NCBI RefSeq assembly: GCF_900090205.1
Contig: NZ_LT607802.1
Span: 3,936,879 to 4,000,878 of the forward strand
DNA: 64,000 nt
Reading direction: 5' to 3'
DNA from: Vogesella sp. LIG4
GTDB lineage: Bacteria; Pseudomonadota; Gammaproteobacteria; Burkholderiales; Chromobacteriaceae
In this document: piece after piece, positions 54,493 through 62,445 of the stretch
Numbering within the stretch: the stretch's first letter is position 1
How the letters are laid out: the number at the start of each line of letters is the position of its first letter
Notes under the pieces: generated by a model
Seen by the model: the letters and a program-made list of their open reading frames with translations, nothing else
What the model was told of the DNA's origin: nothing
The model's database searches: none
Made by a program: the position numbers and the translations under genes

Positions 54493-55947
54493 ATGTTCGA
54501 AACCGGATTGCTGATCGGCGGCCAGCAACACGCCGCCACTGGCCAGGCCTGCTTTGAGCGCATCAACCCGAACAGCGGCGAGGTCGCCTCGCGTGCCGCC
54601 GCCGCATCGCTGCAGGATGCAGACGCCGCCGTGGCCGCGGCGCAGCAGGCCTTCCCGGCCTGGTCCGCCACCTTGCCGGGCGAGCGCCGCCGCCTGCTGC
54701 TCAAGGCGGCCGAGGTAATGGAAAGCCGCCCCCAGGACTTCATCGCCCGCGGCGTGGCCGAAGCCGGCGGCGTGCCGGGCTGGTACGGTTTCAACGTCAT
54801 GCTTGCGGCCAACATGCTGCGCGAAGCCGCGGCGATGACCACGCAGATCGGTGGCGAGCTGATTCCGTCCGATGTGCCGGGCAGCGTGGCCATGGGCGTG
54901 CGCCAGGCCTGTGGCGTGGTGCTGGGCATCGCGCCGTGGAACGCGCCGGTGATACTCGGCACCCGCGCGCTGGCCATGCCGCTGGCCTGCGGCAACACCG
55001 TGGTGCTGAAGGCATCCGAACTGTGCCCGGCGCTGCACAGCCTGATCGGCACGGTATTCGAGGAGGCCGGCTTTCCTGCCGGCGTGGTCAACGTCATCAG
55101 CAATGCGCCGGCGGATGCGCCGGCCATCGTCGAGCGGCTGATCGCCAACCCGGCGGTACGGCGCGTCAACTTTACCGGCTCCACCAGGGTTGGCCGCATC
55201 GTCGGCGAACTGGCGGCACGCCACCTGAAGCCGGCACTGCTGGAGCTGGGCGGCAAGAACCCGCTGCTGGTGCTGGACGATGCCGACCTGGACGCCGCCG
55301 TCGAGGCCGCCGCCTTCGGCGCCTTCTTCAACCAGGGCCAGATCTGCATGTCGACCGAACGCATCATCGTGGATGCCAAGGTTGCCGACCTGTTCGTGGA
55401 AAAACTCGTGCACAAGGCCAGCCAGCTCAGCGCTGGCAAACCGGGCGCGCCCGGCGCGGTGCTGGGCGGCATGGTGGACCCGCTGGCGGCAAGCCGCGTG
55501 GCCGAGCTGGTGGCCGACGCCGTGGCCAAGGGCGCGCGCCTGCCTGGCGGCCCGCTACGGCTCGACGGCAACATCATGCAGCCGGCCGTAGTGGATGGCG
55601 TGACGCCGGCGATGGCGCTGTACCGCGAGGAATCGTTCGGCCCGGTCGTGGCAGTGCTGCGCGTCAACAACGAAGACGAGGCAGTGCAGCTGGCCAACGA
55701 CAGCGAATACGGCCTGTCGGCGGCGGTCTTCAGCCGCGACATTGCCCGGGCGCTGGCGGTGGCCAGGCGCATCGAATCCGGCATCTGCCACATCAACGGC
55801 CCGACCGTGCACGACGAAGCACAGATGCCGTTTGGCGGCGTCAAGGCCAGCGGCTATGGCCGTTTCGGCGGCAAGGCGGCCATTACCGAATTCACCGAGC
55901 TGCGCTGGATCACCATTCAGACCGGCCCGCGCCACTACCCGATCTAA
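54493..55947 (+). CDS. vdh: Vanillin dehydrogenase
   Basis: A 484-aa NAD-dependent aldehyde dehydrogenase that oxidises vanillin to vanillate. Catalytic Cys285 is in FFNQGQICMSTERIIV, the general base Glu in LELGGKNPLLVL, and the cofactor loop in FTGSTRVGRIV. IAPWNAPVILGTRALAMPLACGNT matches the Vdh/salicylaldehyde branch. I start at ATG 54493 with AGGAGAAACC upstream; a GTG one codon earlier is possible. The assignment rests on position between ech and fcs. Confidence 0.93.
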   Translation: MFETGLLIGGQQHAATGQACFERINPNSGEVASRAAAASLQDADAAVAAAQQAFPAWSATLPGERRRLLLKAAEVMESRPQDFIARGVAEAGGVPGWYGFNVMLAANMLREAAAMTTQIGGELIPSDVPGSVAMGVRQACGVVLGIAPWNAPVILGTRALAMPLACGNTVVLKASELCPALHSLIGTVFEEAGFPAGVVNVISNAPADAPAIVERLIANPAVRRVNFTGSTRVGRIVGELAARHLKPALLELGGKNPLLVLDDADLDAAVEAAAFGAFFNQGQICMSTERIIVDAKVADLFVEKLVHKASQLSAGKPGAPGAVLGGMVDPLAASRVAELVADAVAKGARLPGGPLRLDGNIMQPAVVDGVTPAMALYREESFGPVVAVLRVNNEDEAVQLANDSEYGLSAAVFSRDIARALAVARRIESGICHINGPTVHDEAQMPFGGVKASGYGRFGGKAAITEFTELRWITIQTGPRHYPI

Positions 55948-55958
55948 GGAGCGCGGTC

Positions 55959-57839
55959 ATGTCCCATCACATGGCAGCAAATACAACGGCGCGCTATCGC
56001 GCCGTGAGCGTGGGCAGTGCGCCGGTCGAGTTCGACCAGGATAGCGAAGGCGTATGGCACTTACGTTCAAAGGAGGCACTCGCGCCCTACCCCGAGCGCC
56101 TTGGCGACTGCCTGCGGCGCGGTGCGGAGCAATACCCGCAGCGCACCCTGGCGGCGCAACGCGGCGCCGACGGCGCCTGGGTGCACCTCAGCTACGCCCA
56201 GCTGCTGCAACAGGCACGGGCCATCGGCCAGGCGCTACGCGAACGGGGCCTTGGCGCCGAGCGGCCGCTGATGATCCTGTCCGGCAACGACCTTGCCCAC
56301 CTGCAACTGGCGCTGGGCGCGCTCTACGCCGGCATTCCCTACTGCCCGGTATCGCCGGCCTATTCGCTGGTGGCGCAGGATTTCGACAAACTTGCCGGGC
56401 TGGTGCGGCACATGACGCCGGGCCTGGTGTTCGCCAGCGATGGCGCCGCCTTCGGCCCGGCGCTGGCCGCCGTCGTGCCGGACGAGGTAGAGATCGCCCT
56501 TGGCCACGGCAACCTGGCCGGGCGCGCACATACCCCGCTGAGCGAGCTGCTGGCCACGCCACCCGGCGACATCGACCGCGTCAATGCCGCCGTCGGGCCG
56601 GACAGCATTGCCAAGTTCCTGTTCACCTCGGGCTCCACCAGGGAACCCAAGGCCGTCATCACCACCCACCGCATGCTGTGCAGCAATCAGCAGATGCTGC
56701 TGCAGTCCTTTCCCTGCTTTGGCGAGGAGCCGCCGGTGCTGGTGGACTGGCTGCCTTGGAACCACACCTTCGGCGGCAGCCACAACTTCGGCATCGCGCT
56801 GTACAACGGCGGCAGCTACTACATCGACGGCGGCAAACCCACCACGCAAGGCTTTGGCGAAACGCTGCGCAACCTGAAGGAAATCGCCCCGACGGTGTTC
56901 TTCAACGTGCCCAAGGGCTGGGAGATGCTGGCCGAGGCGCTGGAGCAGGACGACGCACTGGCCGATATGTTCTATTCCCGCGTCCGGCTGTTCTTCTTTG
57001 CCGGCGCAGGGCTTTCACAGGCCGCGTGGGACAAGCTGGAGCGGGTAACCGAGGCGCGCTGCGGCGAGCGCATCCGCATCATGGCCGGCCTTGGCATGAC
57101 CGAGTGCTCGCCGTCCTGCACCTTCACCACCGGCCCGGTGATGCAGGCCGGCTACGTGGGCCTGCCGGCACCTGGCTGCGAGGCCAGGCTGGTACCGGTG
57201 GACGGCAAGCTGGAGGCGCGCTTCAAGGGGCCGCACGTAATGCCGGGCTACTGGCGCGCCGCGGAACACAGCGCCGCGGCATTCGATGAGGCCGGCTATT
57301 ACCGCAGCGGCGATGCGGTACGCTTTTACGATGCCGCGCAGCCGCAGATCGGGCTGATGTTCGACGGCCGCATCGCCGAGGACTTCAAGCTCAGCTCCGG
57401 CACCTTCGTCAGCGTCGGCCCCTTGCGGGCCAGGGTGATCAGCGAAGGCGCGCCGTATGTGCTCGATGCCGTGGTTACCGGCCTGGACCGCGATGAAATC
57501 GGCCTGCTGCTGTTCCCCAGGCTGGAGCACTGCGCCAGCCTGGCAGGGCTGGCAGAACCAGCCGGCGCGGAAGCGATACTGTCACATGCCGCGGTGCGCG
57601 CCTGCTTTGCCGCACTGCTACGCAGCCTCAACCGGCAGGCCACCGGCTCCGCCAGCCGCATCAGCCGCCTGTGCCTGATGACGGAAGCACCAAGCATCGA
57701 CCACGGAGAAATCACCGACAAGGGCTCGATCAACCAGCGCGCGGTGCTGAATCGGCGGTCGGCACTGGTAACGGCCATGTATGCCGGCAACAGCCCGCAC
57801 CTGATCCTGGCGCCTGGGTGGACTGTCCCGGTACGGTAG
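55959..57839 (+). CDS. fcs: Feruloyl-CoA synthetase
   Basis: A 626-aa adenylate-forming ligase that activates ferulate and related hydroxycinnamates with ATP and CoA. The P-loop-like motif is FLFTSGSTREPKAVITTH, the central motif MAGLGMTECSPSCTF, and the catalytic lysine is Lys588 in ITDKGSINQRAVL. Length matches Pseudomonas Fcs. I start at ATG 55959 with AAGGAG upstream, 11 bp after vdh. The open frame reads back into vdh, which is a shadow. It ends the ferulate operon. Confidence 0.94.
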   Translation: MSHHMAANTTARYRAVSVGSAPVEFDQDSEGVWHLRSKEALAPYPERLGDCLRRGAEQYPQRTLAAQRGADGAWVHLSYAQLLQQARAIGQALRERGLGAERPLMILSGNDLAHLQLALGALYAGIPYCPVSPAYSLVAQDFDKLAGLVRHMTPGLVFASDGAAFGPALAAVVPDEVEIALGHGNLAGRAHTPLSELLATPPGDIDRVNAAVGPDSIAKFLFTSGSTREPKAVITTHRMLCSNQQMLLQSFPCFGEEPPVLVDWLPWNHTFGGSHNFGIALYNGGSYYIDGGKPTTQGFGETLRNLKEIAPTVFFNVPKGWEMLAEALEQDDALADMFYSRVRLFFFAGAGLSQAAWDKLERVTEARCGERIRIMAGLGMTECSPSCTFTTGPVMQAGYVGLPAPGCEARLVPVDGKLEARFKGPHVMPGYWRAAEHSAAAFDEAGYYRSGDAVRFYDAAQPQIGLMFDGRIAEDFKLSSGTFVSVGPLRARVISEGAPYVLDAVVTGLDRDEIGLLLFPRLEHCASLAGLAEPAGAEAILSHAAVRACFAALLRSLNRQATGSASRISRLCLMTEAPSIDHGEITDKGSINQRAVLNRRSALVTAMYAGNSPHLILAPGWTVPVR

Positions 57840-58147
57840 ATAAATTCCTGCCTCACGCCGACGCCCGTTCAAGGCCCCGGAACTGATGCCGCCCAGGTGA
57901 CTGTTGCGGCGGCCGAACGGACAAAGCTTCACCGGCCACACCGACGGATTGCCCCAAGGTTGGCCGCAAGACAAAACACCCCGTCAGCAATGCTGGCGGG
58001 GTGTTTTTGTGTGGGAGGGCGCTATGGGAAAAGAGCTGCTCAGAACAGACTACTGAGTTATGCAGAAGTGGAAGTTGCTTCTACCTATGGTAGCCCATAC
58101 ACCATGGGAAAATGGATATTCAACATGGCAGTTGATAGGAGGTTGCA
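57840..58147. other. Gap after fcs: terminator element and start of AT-rich patch
   Basis: The first 120 bp are GC-rich and carry a TTGGCCGCA motif (57960). The terminator at 57973-58008 follows. From about 58030 the base composition drops sharply and stays AT-richer to about 58930. No gene is supported on either strand here. Confidence 0.5.
57973..58008 (+). terminator. fcs terminator
   Basis: AAAACACCCCGTCAGCA pairs with TGCTGGCGGGGTGTTTTT. A related hairpin, also preceded by TTGGCCGCA, is at 59844-59881. Confidence 0.85.
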
Positions 58148-58540
58148 TCATTTGGCAACTAGCTTCCCAGTAAATTCGCATTGAGCGCCATGATACTGAG
58201 AACAATGCTCTTCCGATACTGTAGCGGTCTTACCAGACTTATCTAATTTAATGGTAAGAGTGCATTGCGCCTCCGCGGGAAAAGCAGGTTTGTATGGACG
58301 AATTTTTAGGGATTGCCCGTCCGAAGTTCCGATTCCAGAAAATGCACCGCTGCACCCCGGAGTGCCAACGCTGATTTCAGCGGCCACTACTCTTTCGTTG
58401 TCCCCGATGGTAATGGTACGGAGCAACATATTCCAAGGCCGGTAGGCAACGTACTCACCCCATAAACGCTGCAATAATGGATCCGCCTGCGTTGATAAAC
58501 AAAAGAGACCAACAAAACATCCAACGATTAGCTTACGCAT
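58148..58540 (-). CDS. Secreted hypothetical protein in an AT-rich patch
   Basis: A 130-aa protein with signal peptide RKLIVGCFVGLFCLSTQA and a mature part with four cysteines (TPGCSG, EAQCTL, EEHCSQ, GAQCEF), suggesting two disulphides in the periplasm. I do not recognise a family. Codon use is AT-richer than in all neighbours (many ATT, AAA, TTA and GAA codons), which suggests recent gain. I start at ATG 58540; an ATG 24 bp upstream is possible. Function unknown. Confidence 0.6.
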   Translation of the reverse strand: MRKLIVGCFVGLFCLSTQADPLLQRLWGEYVAYRPWNMLLRTITIGDNERVVAAEISVGTPGCSGAFSGIGTSDGQSLKIRPYKPAFPAEAQCTLTIKLDKSGKTATVSEEHCSQYHGAQCEFTGKLVAK

Positions 58541-58929
58541 AAATAGCACTGAGGTACCTAACATTGTTTTAGGGAGACAGTGCTGCCGCGCCGCATAGGG
58601 ACTGCTGCATTACATCGCCTCCGAGCAAGGATGAGATGGAACCGCTTGGCTGCTGGTAATCATCGGAACTTACCGTATGCATTTACCGCATTTACTCACC
58701 TGAAAACCGGTACCGAATCTCTGCCACCGTTAACGCTCGATCAAGATACAGGGCCAGTTGAGCGAGCGCTTACGGCTTAAGCACAAAAGCTTACTGACAG
58801 AGAAAATATATGTCAATTGTATATATTATGTGATTCCACCACTTGCGTACCACTGCAGGGCGAAGCGCTACAGCCATCAAGGCAGCCCATTCATCAGCGC
58901 ATCAGCCTGCAACAAGTGATCAGGCCCCG
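58541..58929. other. AT-rich gene-free patch
   Basis: This 389-bp stretch is distinctly AT-richer than the rest of the window, with runs such as AAAATATATGTCAATTG near 58803 and no convincing ORF, terminator or inverted repeat. It may be remnant sequence from the same insertion as the upstream hypothetical gene. Confidence 0.5.
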
Positions 58930-59583
58930 TTATACCCCCTTCCGCTGCAGCACGACATGCGTCGCCTTCTCAGATGCGACGAATTCAACGCACTCGTAGC
59001 CCAGCGCTCGCAAATCCAGCCCAGCGAACAGCGGCTCTCCCCGGCCGAGCAGCACCGGCGAGATGGCGATGTGCAGCTCATCAATGAGGCCCTCCCGCAG
59101 GTATTGCCGGATGGTGGCCGGCCCGCCGCCGATGCGCACGTCCATGCCGGCTGCTGCCTCGCGGGCACGGTCGAGTGCCTCGCGGATGCCACCGGTGATG
59201 AAGTGGAATACGGTGCCGCCTTCCATGTCGATGGCGGGCCGGGCATGGTGGGTCAGGACAAAGACGGGAACGTGATACGGCGGGTTGTCGCCCCACCAGC
59301 CTTTCCAGGCTGTATCCAGCCAGGCCCCGCGAATGGGACCGAACATATTGCGCCCCAGGATCCAGGCCCCGACATTGCGAAAGCCGCGGGCGGCGAAATC
59401 ATCGTCCAGCCCGGTGCTGCCGTCGTCCTTGCCGAACAAGGCCTGCTGGAAGGTGCGGGTCGGGAGTAGCCACTGGTGCAGTTCCGTGCCGCCAACGCCC
59501 AGCGGGTTGTTGAGATCCTGATCCGGGCCAGCGCCATAGCCATCAAGCGAGATGGTGAAGCCCTCAACGCGAACTCGTGTCAT
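58930..59583 (-). CDS. Dihydrofolate reductase-like (RibD C-terminal) protein
   Basis: A 217-aa protein of the DHFR/RibD C-terminal fold. It has EGFTISLDGYGAGP, FRNVGAWILGRNMFGPIRG, VPVFVLTHHARP, VRIGGGPATIRQYLREGLIDELHIAISPVLLGRGEPLF. These lone domains reduce unknown substrates with NADPH and are usually unrelated to folate or riboflavin synthesis. I start at ATG 59583 with GGAGG upstream. Composition is back to the GC-rich average. Confidence 0.85.
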   Translation of the reverse strand: MTRVRVEGFTISLDGYGAGPDQDLNNPLGVGGTELHQWLLPTRTFQQALFGKDDGSTGLDDDFAARGFRNVGAWILGRNMFGPIRGAWLDTAWKGWWGDNPPYHVPVFVLTHHARPAIDMEGGTVFHFITGGIREALDRAREAAAGMDVRIGGGPATIRQYLREGLIDELHIAISPVLLGRGEPLFAGLDLRALGYECVEFVASEKATHVVLQRKGV

Positions 59584-59934
59584 CGTGTGCCTCCATTCGG
59601 GTGCCTGGCAGGTCAACAAGGGGCGCAGCAGCGCTGCTGCCGGGCACAAGCCGTGGTTTTCACCGCGACGCCTTGCCGCGCGGTGCCGGCATAACGCTTC
59701 GTGCGTCAGCTATCCATGCCGGGCAGCCGGGACACGGGGCGTCACCGTCTGGTCACACCATAGTCTCTACCCGCCATAGCCGCCAATCCGCTTTCCCGGC
59801 CCGCAAACGCCTTGCGGCCAACCCCAAAGCTTGGCCGCACGGCAAAACACCCCGCCAGCGTGGCTGGCAGGGTGTTTTTTGCATCGGGCGCTGAATGGAA
59901 AGGCCGGTTCAGCGCCGGTATTCCGTGCTGTCGC
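59584..59934. other. Gap between the DHFR-like gene and the molbindin gene
   Basis: No gene is supported. The stretch holds TTGGCCGCA motifs at 59813 and 59831 and the hairpin at 59844-59881. Several open frames here are short and lack ribosome sites. Confidence 0.5.
59844..59881. terminator. Bidirectional terminator beside the molbindin gene
   Basis: AAAACACCC-CGCCAGC pairs with GCTGGC-GGGTGTTTT with one bulge, then further T. It serves the minus-strand molbindin gene ending at 59935 and resembles the fcs terminator. Confidence 0.7.
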
Positions 59935-60363
59935 TCAGGCCTTGACGCCAACAATCACGTGGGAAGCCTTGAAGAAGGCACTGACCGGCTTGCCGGCAGC
60001 CAGGCCCAGGCCATCCGCGCTTTCCTGGGTGATGATGGCCACCAGCTTGTCGCCGCCGTTAAGGCTGATTTCCACTTCGGTATTGACCGCGCCCGGGCGC
60101 ACGGCGGACACGGTGCCTTCCAGGCGGTTGCGGGTGGACAGCTTGATGCCGGAATCCGGCTTGGCCAGGATCACCCACGGCGCCTTGATGATGGCCAGCG
60201 CGTCGCAGCCTACCTTCAATGCCAGATTCTCGGTGCTCTGGCGGGTGATGACGGCGGTGATGATGTCGCCGCCCGGCAGGGTGATGTCCACCTCGTCGTT
60301 GATTGCGCCCTGCTTGATGGCGCTTACCTTGCCGGCGAACTGGTTACGGGCGCTGGTCAGCAT
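59935..60363 (-). CDS. Molybdenum-pterin-binding protein with two Mop/TOBE domains
   Basis: A 142-aa cytoplasmic protein made of two tandem Mop domains, residues about 1-68 (SARNQFAGKVSAIKQGAINDEVDITLPGG) and 72-140 (STRNRLEGTVSAVRPGAVNTEVEISLNGG). Such molbindins store molybdate or tungstate. No mod transporter genes lie adjacent. I start at ATG 60363 with AAGGAG 5 nt upstream; upstream in-frame codons are not needed. Confidence 0.9.
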   Translation of the reverse strand: MLTSARNQFAGKVSAIKQGAINDEVDITLPGGDIITAVITRQSTENLALKVGCDALAIIKAPWVILAKPDSGIKLSTRNRLEGTVSAVRPGAVNTEVEISLNGGDKLVAIITQESADGLGLAAGKPVSAFFKASHVIVGVKA

Positions 60364-60526
60364 ATCTGCTCCTTGATGTCTGGCTGGTGTGTGGGCAAGG
60401 CGCTGGCTGCGCCTTGTCATAAATATCCGCGCAGTATAGGCCAGCCGGCCCGCCCTGCCTGTACCTCCTTCGGCGTAGTTGCCGGCGGAAGGTTGGCCGC
60501 ATGCTTTCCCGTGCCGCCCGCGCTGG

Positions 60527-61459
60527 CTAGGCCAAAGGCGCCGCCGCCAGCATCTTGACGATCAGCTCGTCGTTGATGAAATCCCCCTGCGACAGCTTCT
60601 CCACCCACCACTGCACGCCCAGGCCGGCATCGCCGGTATTCCAGGCGGCAAAGAACTGCTTGTGCGCCCGCGGCTCCTTCACCTCCTTGACCTTGAGCTT
60701 GCCCAGGTCCACGCAGTGCTGCACCAGGCAGCTGGGCAGAAAGCCACAGCCCACCCCGGCCAGCACCGCCTGCAGCTTGGCCTCCAGATTGGGCACCAGC
60801 AGGAAGTCCTGGCCGATCTGCAGCTCCAGCGGGCGCGGCAGGCCATGCCGCGAGGTGTCCTGGATTTCCACCAGCCGGTACTGGCCGATCTCGGAGCGAT
60901 CCAGCGGCTGCTCGGCATCGGCCAGCGGGTGGCCGGGCGCCACGGCAAAGGCGGACTGCACCTGCCCGATGGCGCAGCTGGAGAAGCCGGGCAGATTGGG
61001 TGCCCGATCCAGCGCGCCTATGGCCAGGTCCGCCCGGCCATCCAGCAGCGCATCCCACGGCCCGCCCGATACTTCGTGGCTGAACAGCAGCCGGGTTTGC
61101 GTGTTTTCGCCGTAGAAGGTGGCGATGTAGGGCAGCAGGATGCGGAACGGCAGGATCACGTCCACCGCGATGCGCAGCTCGCTCTCCCAGCCGGCCTCGA
61201 TCTTCCTGGCGCGCCGCTCCAGCGCGATCGCCCCGCGCAGCAGCCGCCGTCCGTCCTCCAGCACCGCCCGCCCGGTGGGCGTCAGCTTTGCCTTGAGGCC
61301 GCTGCGGTCGAACAGGGTCACCCCCAGGTCGTCTTCCAGCTTGCCCACCATGTAGCTGATGGCGGAAGGCACCTTGAACAGCGCCTCCCCGGCGGCGGCA
61401 AAGGAGCCGTGCCGGTCGATGGCATCCAGCACTTCCAGCGCGTCCAGGCTCAGTTTCAT
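60527..61459 (-). CDS. LysR-family regulator
   Basis: A 310-aa transcription factor with helix-turn-helix LDALEVLDAIDRHGSFAAAGEALFKVPSAISYMVGKLEDDLGVTLFDRSG and an effector-binding domain from about residue 90. I start at ATG 61459 with GGGAGA upstream. It is divergent from the isochorismatase-like hydrolase, an arrangement common for YcaC-type enzymes. Confidence 0.88.
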   Translation of the reverse strand: MKLSLDALEVLDAIDRHGSFAAAGEALFKVPSAISYMVGKLEDDLGVTLFDRSGLKAKLTPTGRAVLEDGRRLLRGAIALERRARKIEAGWESELRIAVDVILPFRILLPYIATFYGENTQTRLLFSHEVSGGPWDALLDGRADLAIGALDRAPNLPGFSSCAIGQVQSAFAVAPGHPLADAEQPLDRSEIGQYRLVEIQDTSRHGLPRPLELQIGQDFLLVPNLEAKLQAVLAGVGCGFLPSCLVQHCVDLGKLKVKEVKEPRAHKQFFAAWNTGDAGLGVQWWVEKLSQGDFINDELIVKMLAAAPLA

Positions 61460-61520
61460 CTCGCTCTCCCTCTCGATTAGCCAGCAGCGTAGCGCGCCGG
61501 CAAGCGGCTGACCATGGGGG

Positions 61521-61533
61521 TCGAAAACTTCGA
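61521..61533. promoter_or_regulatory. Possible LysR operator in the divergent gap
   Basis: TCGAAAACTTCGA is an inverted repeat of TCGAA/TTCGA around AAC, and GGTCGAAACTG recurs at 61541. Position, 62 bp upstream of the LysR start, fits a LysR recognition site. Confidence 0.35.
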
Positions 61534-61687
61534 TCAGCCCGGTCGAAACTGTCCGCTTGTCCACTCCTGGCGGCAACACTAGATTTCAGCGGCAAGACAC
61601 AGCGGCGGCATGAGGTGCCGGGCGCCGGTCTTTTTTTTGCAGCAGCTTTTGCCACGCCACCACCCACCACCACACCAGGAGTCAACC

Positions 61688-62341
61688 ATGCCCGTTGCCA
61701 AACCCCAAGCCGGCCAGACCTTGCTCGACCCCAGCAACCACACCCTGATCATGATCGACCACCAGTCGCAAATGGCATTTGCTACCAAGTCGATCGACCC
61801 GGTACAGCTGCGCAACAACACCGCACTGGTGGCCAAGGCGGCCAGGGAGTTCAAGGTCTCCACCATTCTGACCACGGTGGCCGAGAAGTCCTTCTCCGGC
61901 CCGCTGTTCCCGGAAATCACCTCGGTGTTCCCGGACGTGGCTGCCATCGACCGCACCACCATGAATACCTGGGAAGATGGCCGCATCGCCGAGCGGGTGA
62001 ACGCCATCGGCAAGGACAAGATCGTGCTGGCCGGCCTGTGGACCTCGGTGTGCATCGTCGGCCCGGCGCTGTCGGCGCTCGACCAGGGCTTTCAGGTCTA
62101 CGTGATTGCCGATGCCTGCGGCGACGTGAGCAGCGAAGCGCACGAACGCGCGATGGAGCGCATGGTGCAGCTGGGCGCACGCCCGATGACCTCGCTGCAG
62201 TATCTGCTGGAGTTGCAGCGTGACTGGGCGCGGGGCGAAAGCTACAACGAAACGGTTGCCACCTCGATTGCGCACGGCGGCGGCTATGGCCTGGGCCTGA
62301 TCTACGCCAAGACCATGTTCGGCGCCAGCGAAGGCCACTGA
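61688..62341 (+). CDS. Isochorismatase-like cysteine hydrolase, YcaC type
   Basis: A 217-aa hydrolase of the isochorismatase superfamily. Catalytic Asp24 (LIMIDHQSQMAF) and nucleophile Cys122 (AGLWTSVCIVGPAL) are present, with LTTVAEKSFSGPLFPEI near 65. YcaC-type members have unknown or amide substrates. I start at ATG 61688 with AGGAG upstream. It may be co-transcribed with the amidohydrolase 104 bp downstream, although a hairpin-rich element lies between. Confidence 0.87.
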   Translation: MPVAKPQAGQTLLDPSNHTLIMIDHQSQMAFATKSIDPVQLRNNTALVAKAAREFKVSTILTTVAEKSFSGPLFPEITSVFPDVAAIDRTTMNTWEDGRIAERVNAIGKDKIVLAGLWTSVCIVGPALSALDQGFQVYVIADACGDVSSEAHERAMERMVQLGARPMTSLQYLLELQRDWARGESYNETVATSIAHGGGYGLGLIYAKTMFGASEGH

Positions 62342-62345
62342 GTCC

Positions 62346-62426
62346 GCAGCCTTCCCGTTTACGGCACAAAGTCCTTGCGCGCGGCGCAAGGACTCTACCC
62401 CTCCCGGGCCGGCCACCACGGCCGGC
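62346..62426 (+). ncRNA. Hairpin-rich element, copy 3
   Basis: GCAGCCTTCCCGTTTAC (62346-62362) is followed by an 11-bp stem AGTCCTTGCGC/GCGCAAGGACT (62370-62380 with 62384-62394) and then GCCGGCC...GGCCGGC (62408-62426) with TCCTTCT after it. This is the order seen at 227-320 and 5989-6083, with different stem sequences. It lies in the gap between the isochorismatase-like and amidohydrolase genes. A regulatory or small-RNA role is inference. Confidence 0.4.
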
Positions 62427-62445
62427 TCCTTCTGGAGACACACCC

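Noticed and set aside
54936..55958. Extended N-terminus of fcs reaching into vdh
   Set aside because: The extra 341 codons are the second frame of vdh; the ATG at 55959 has AAGGAG and the expected Fcs length.
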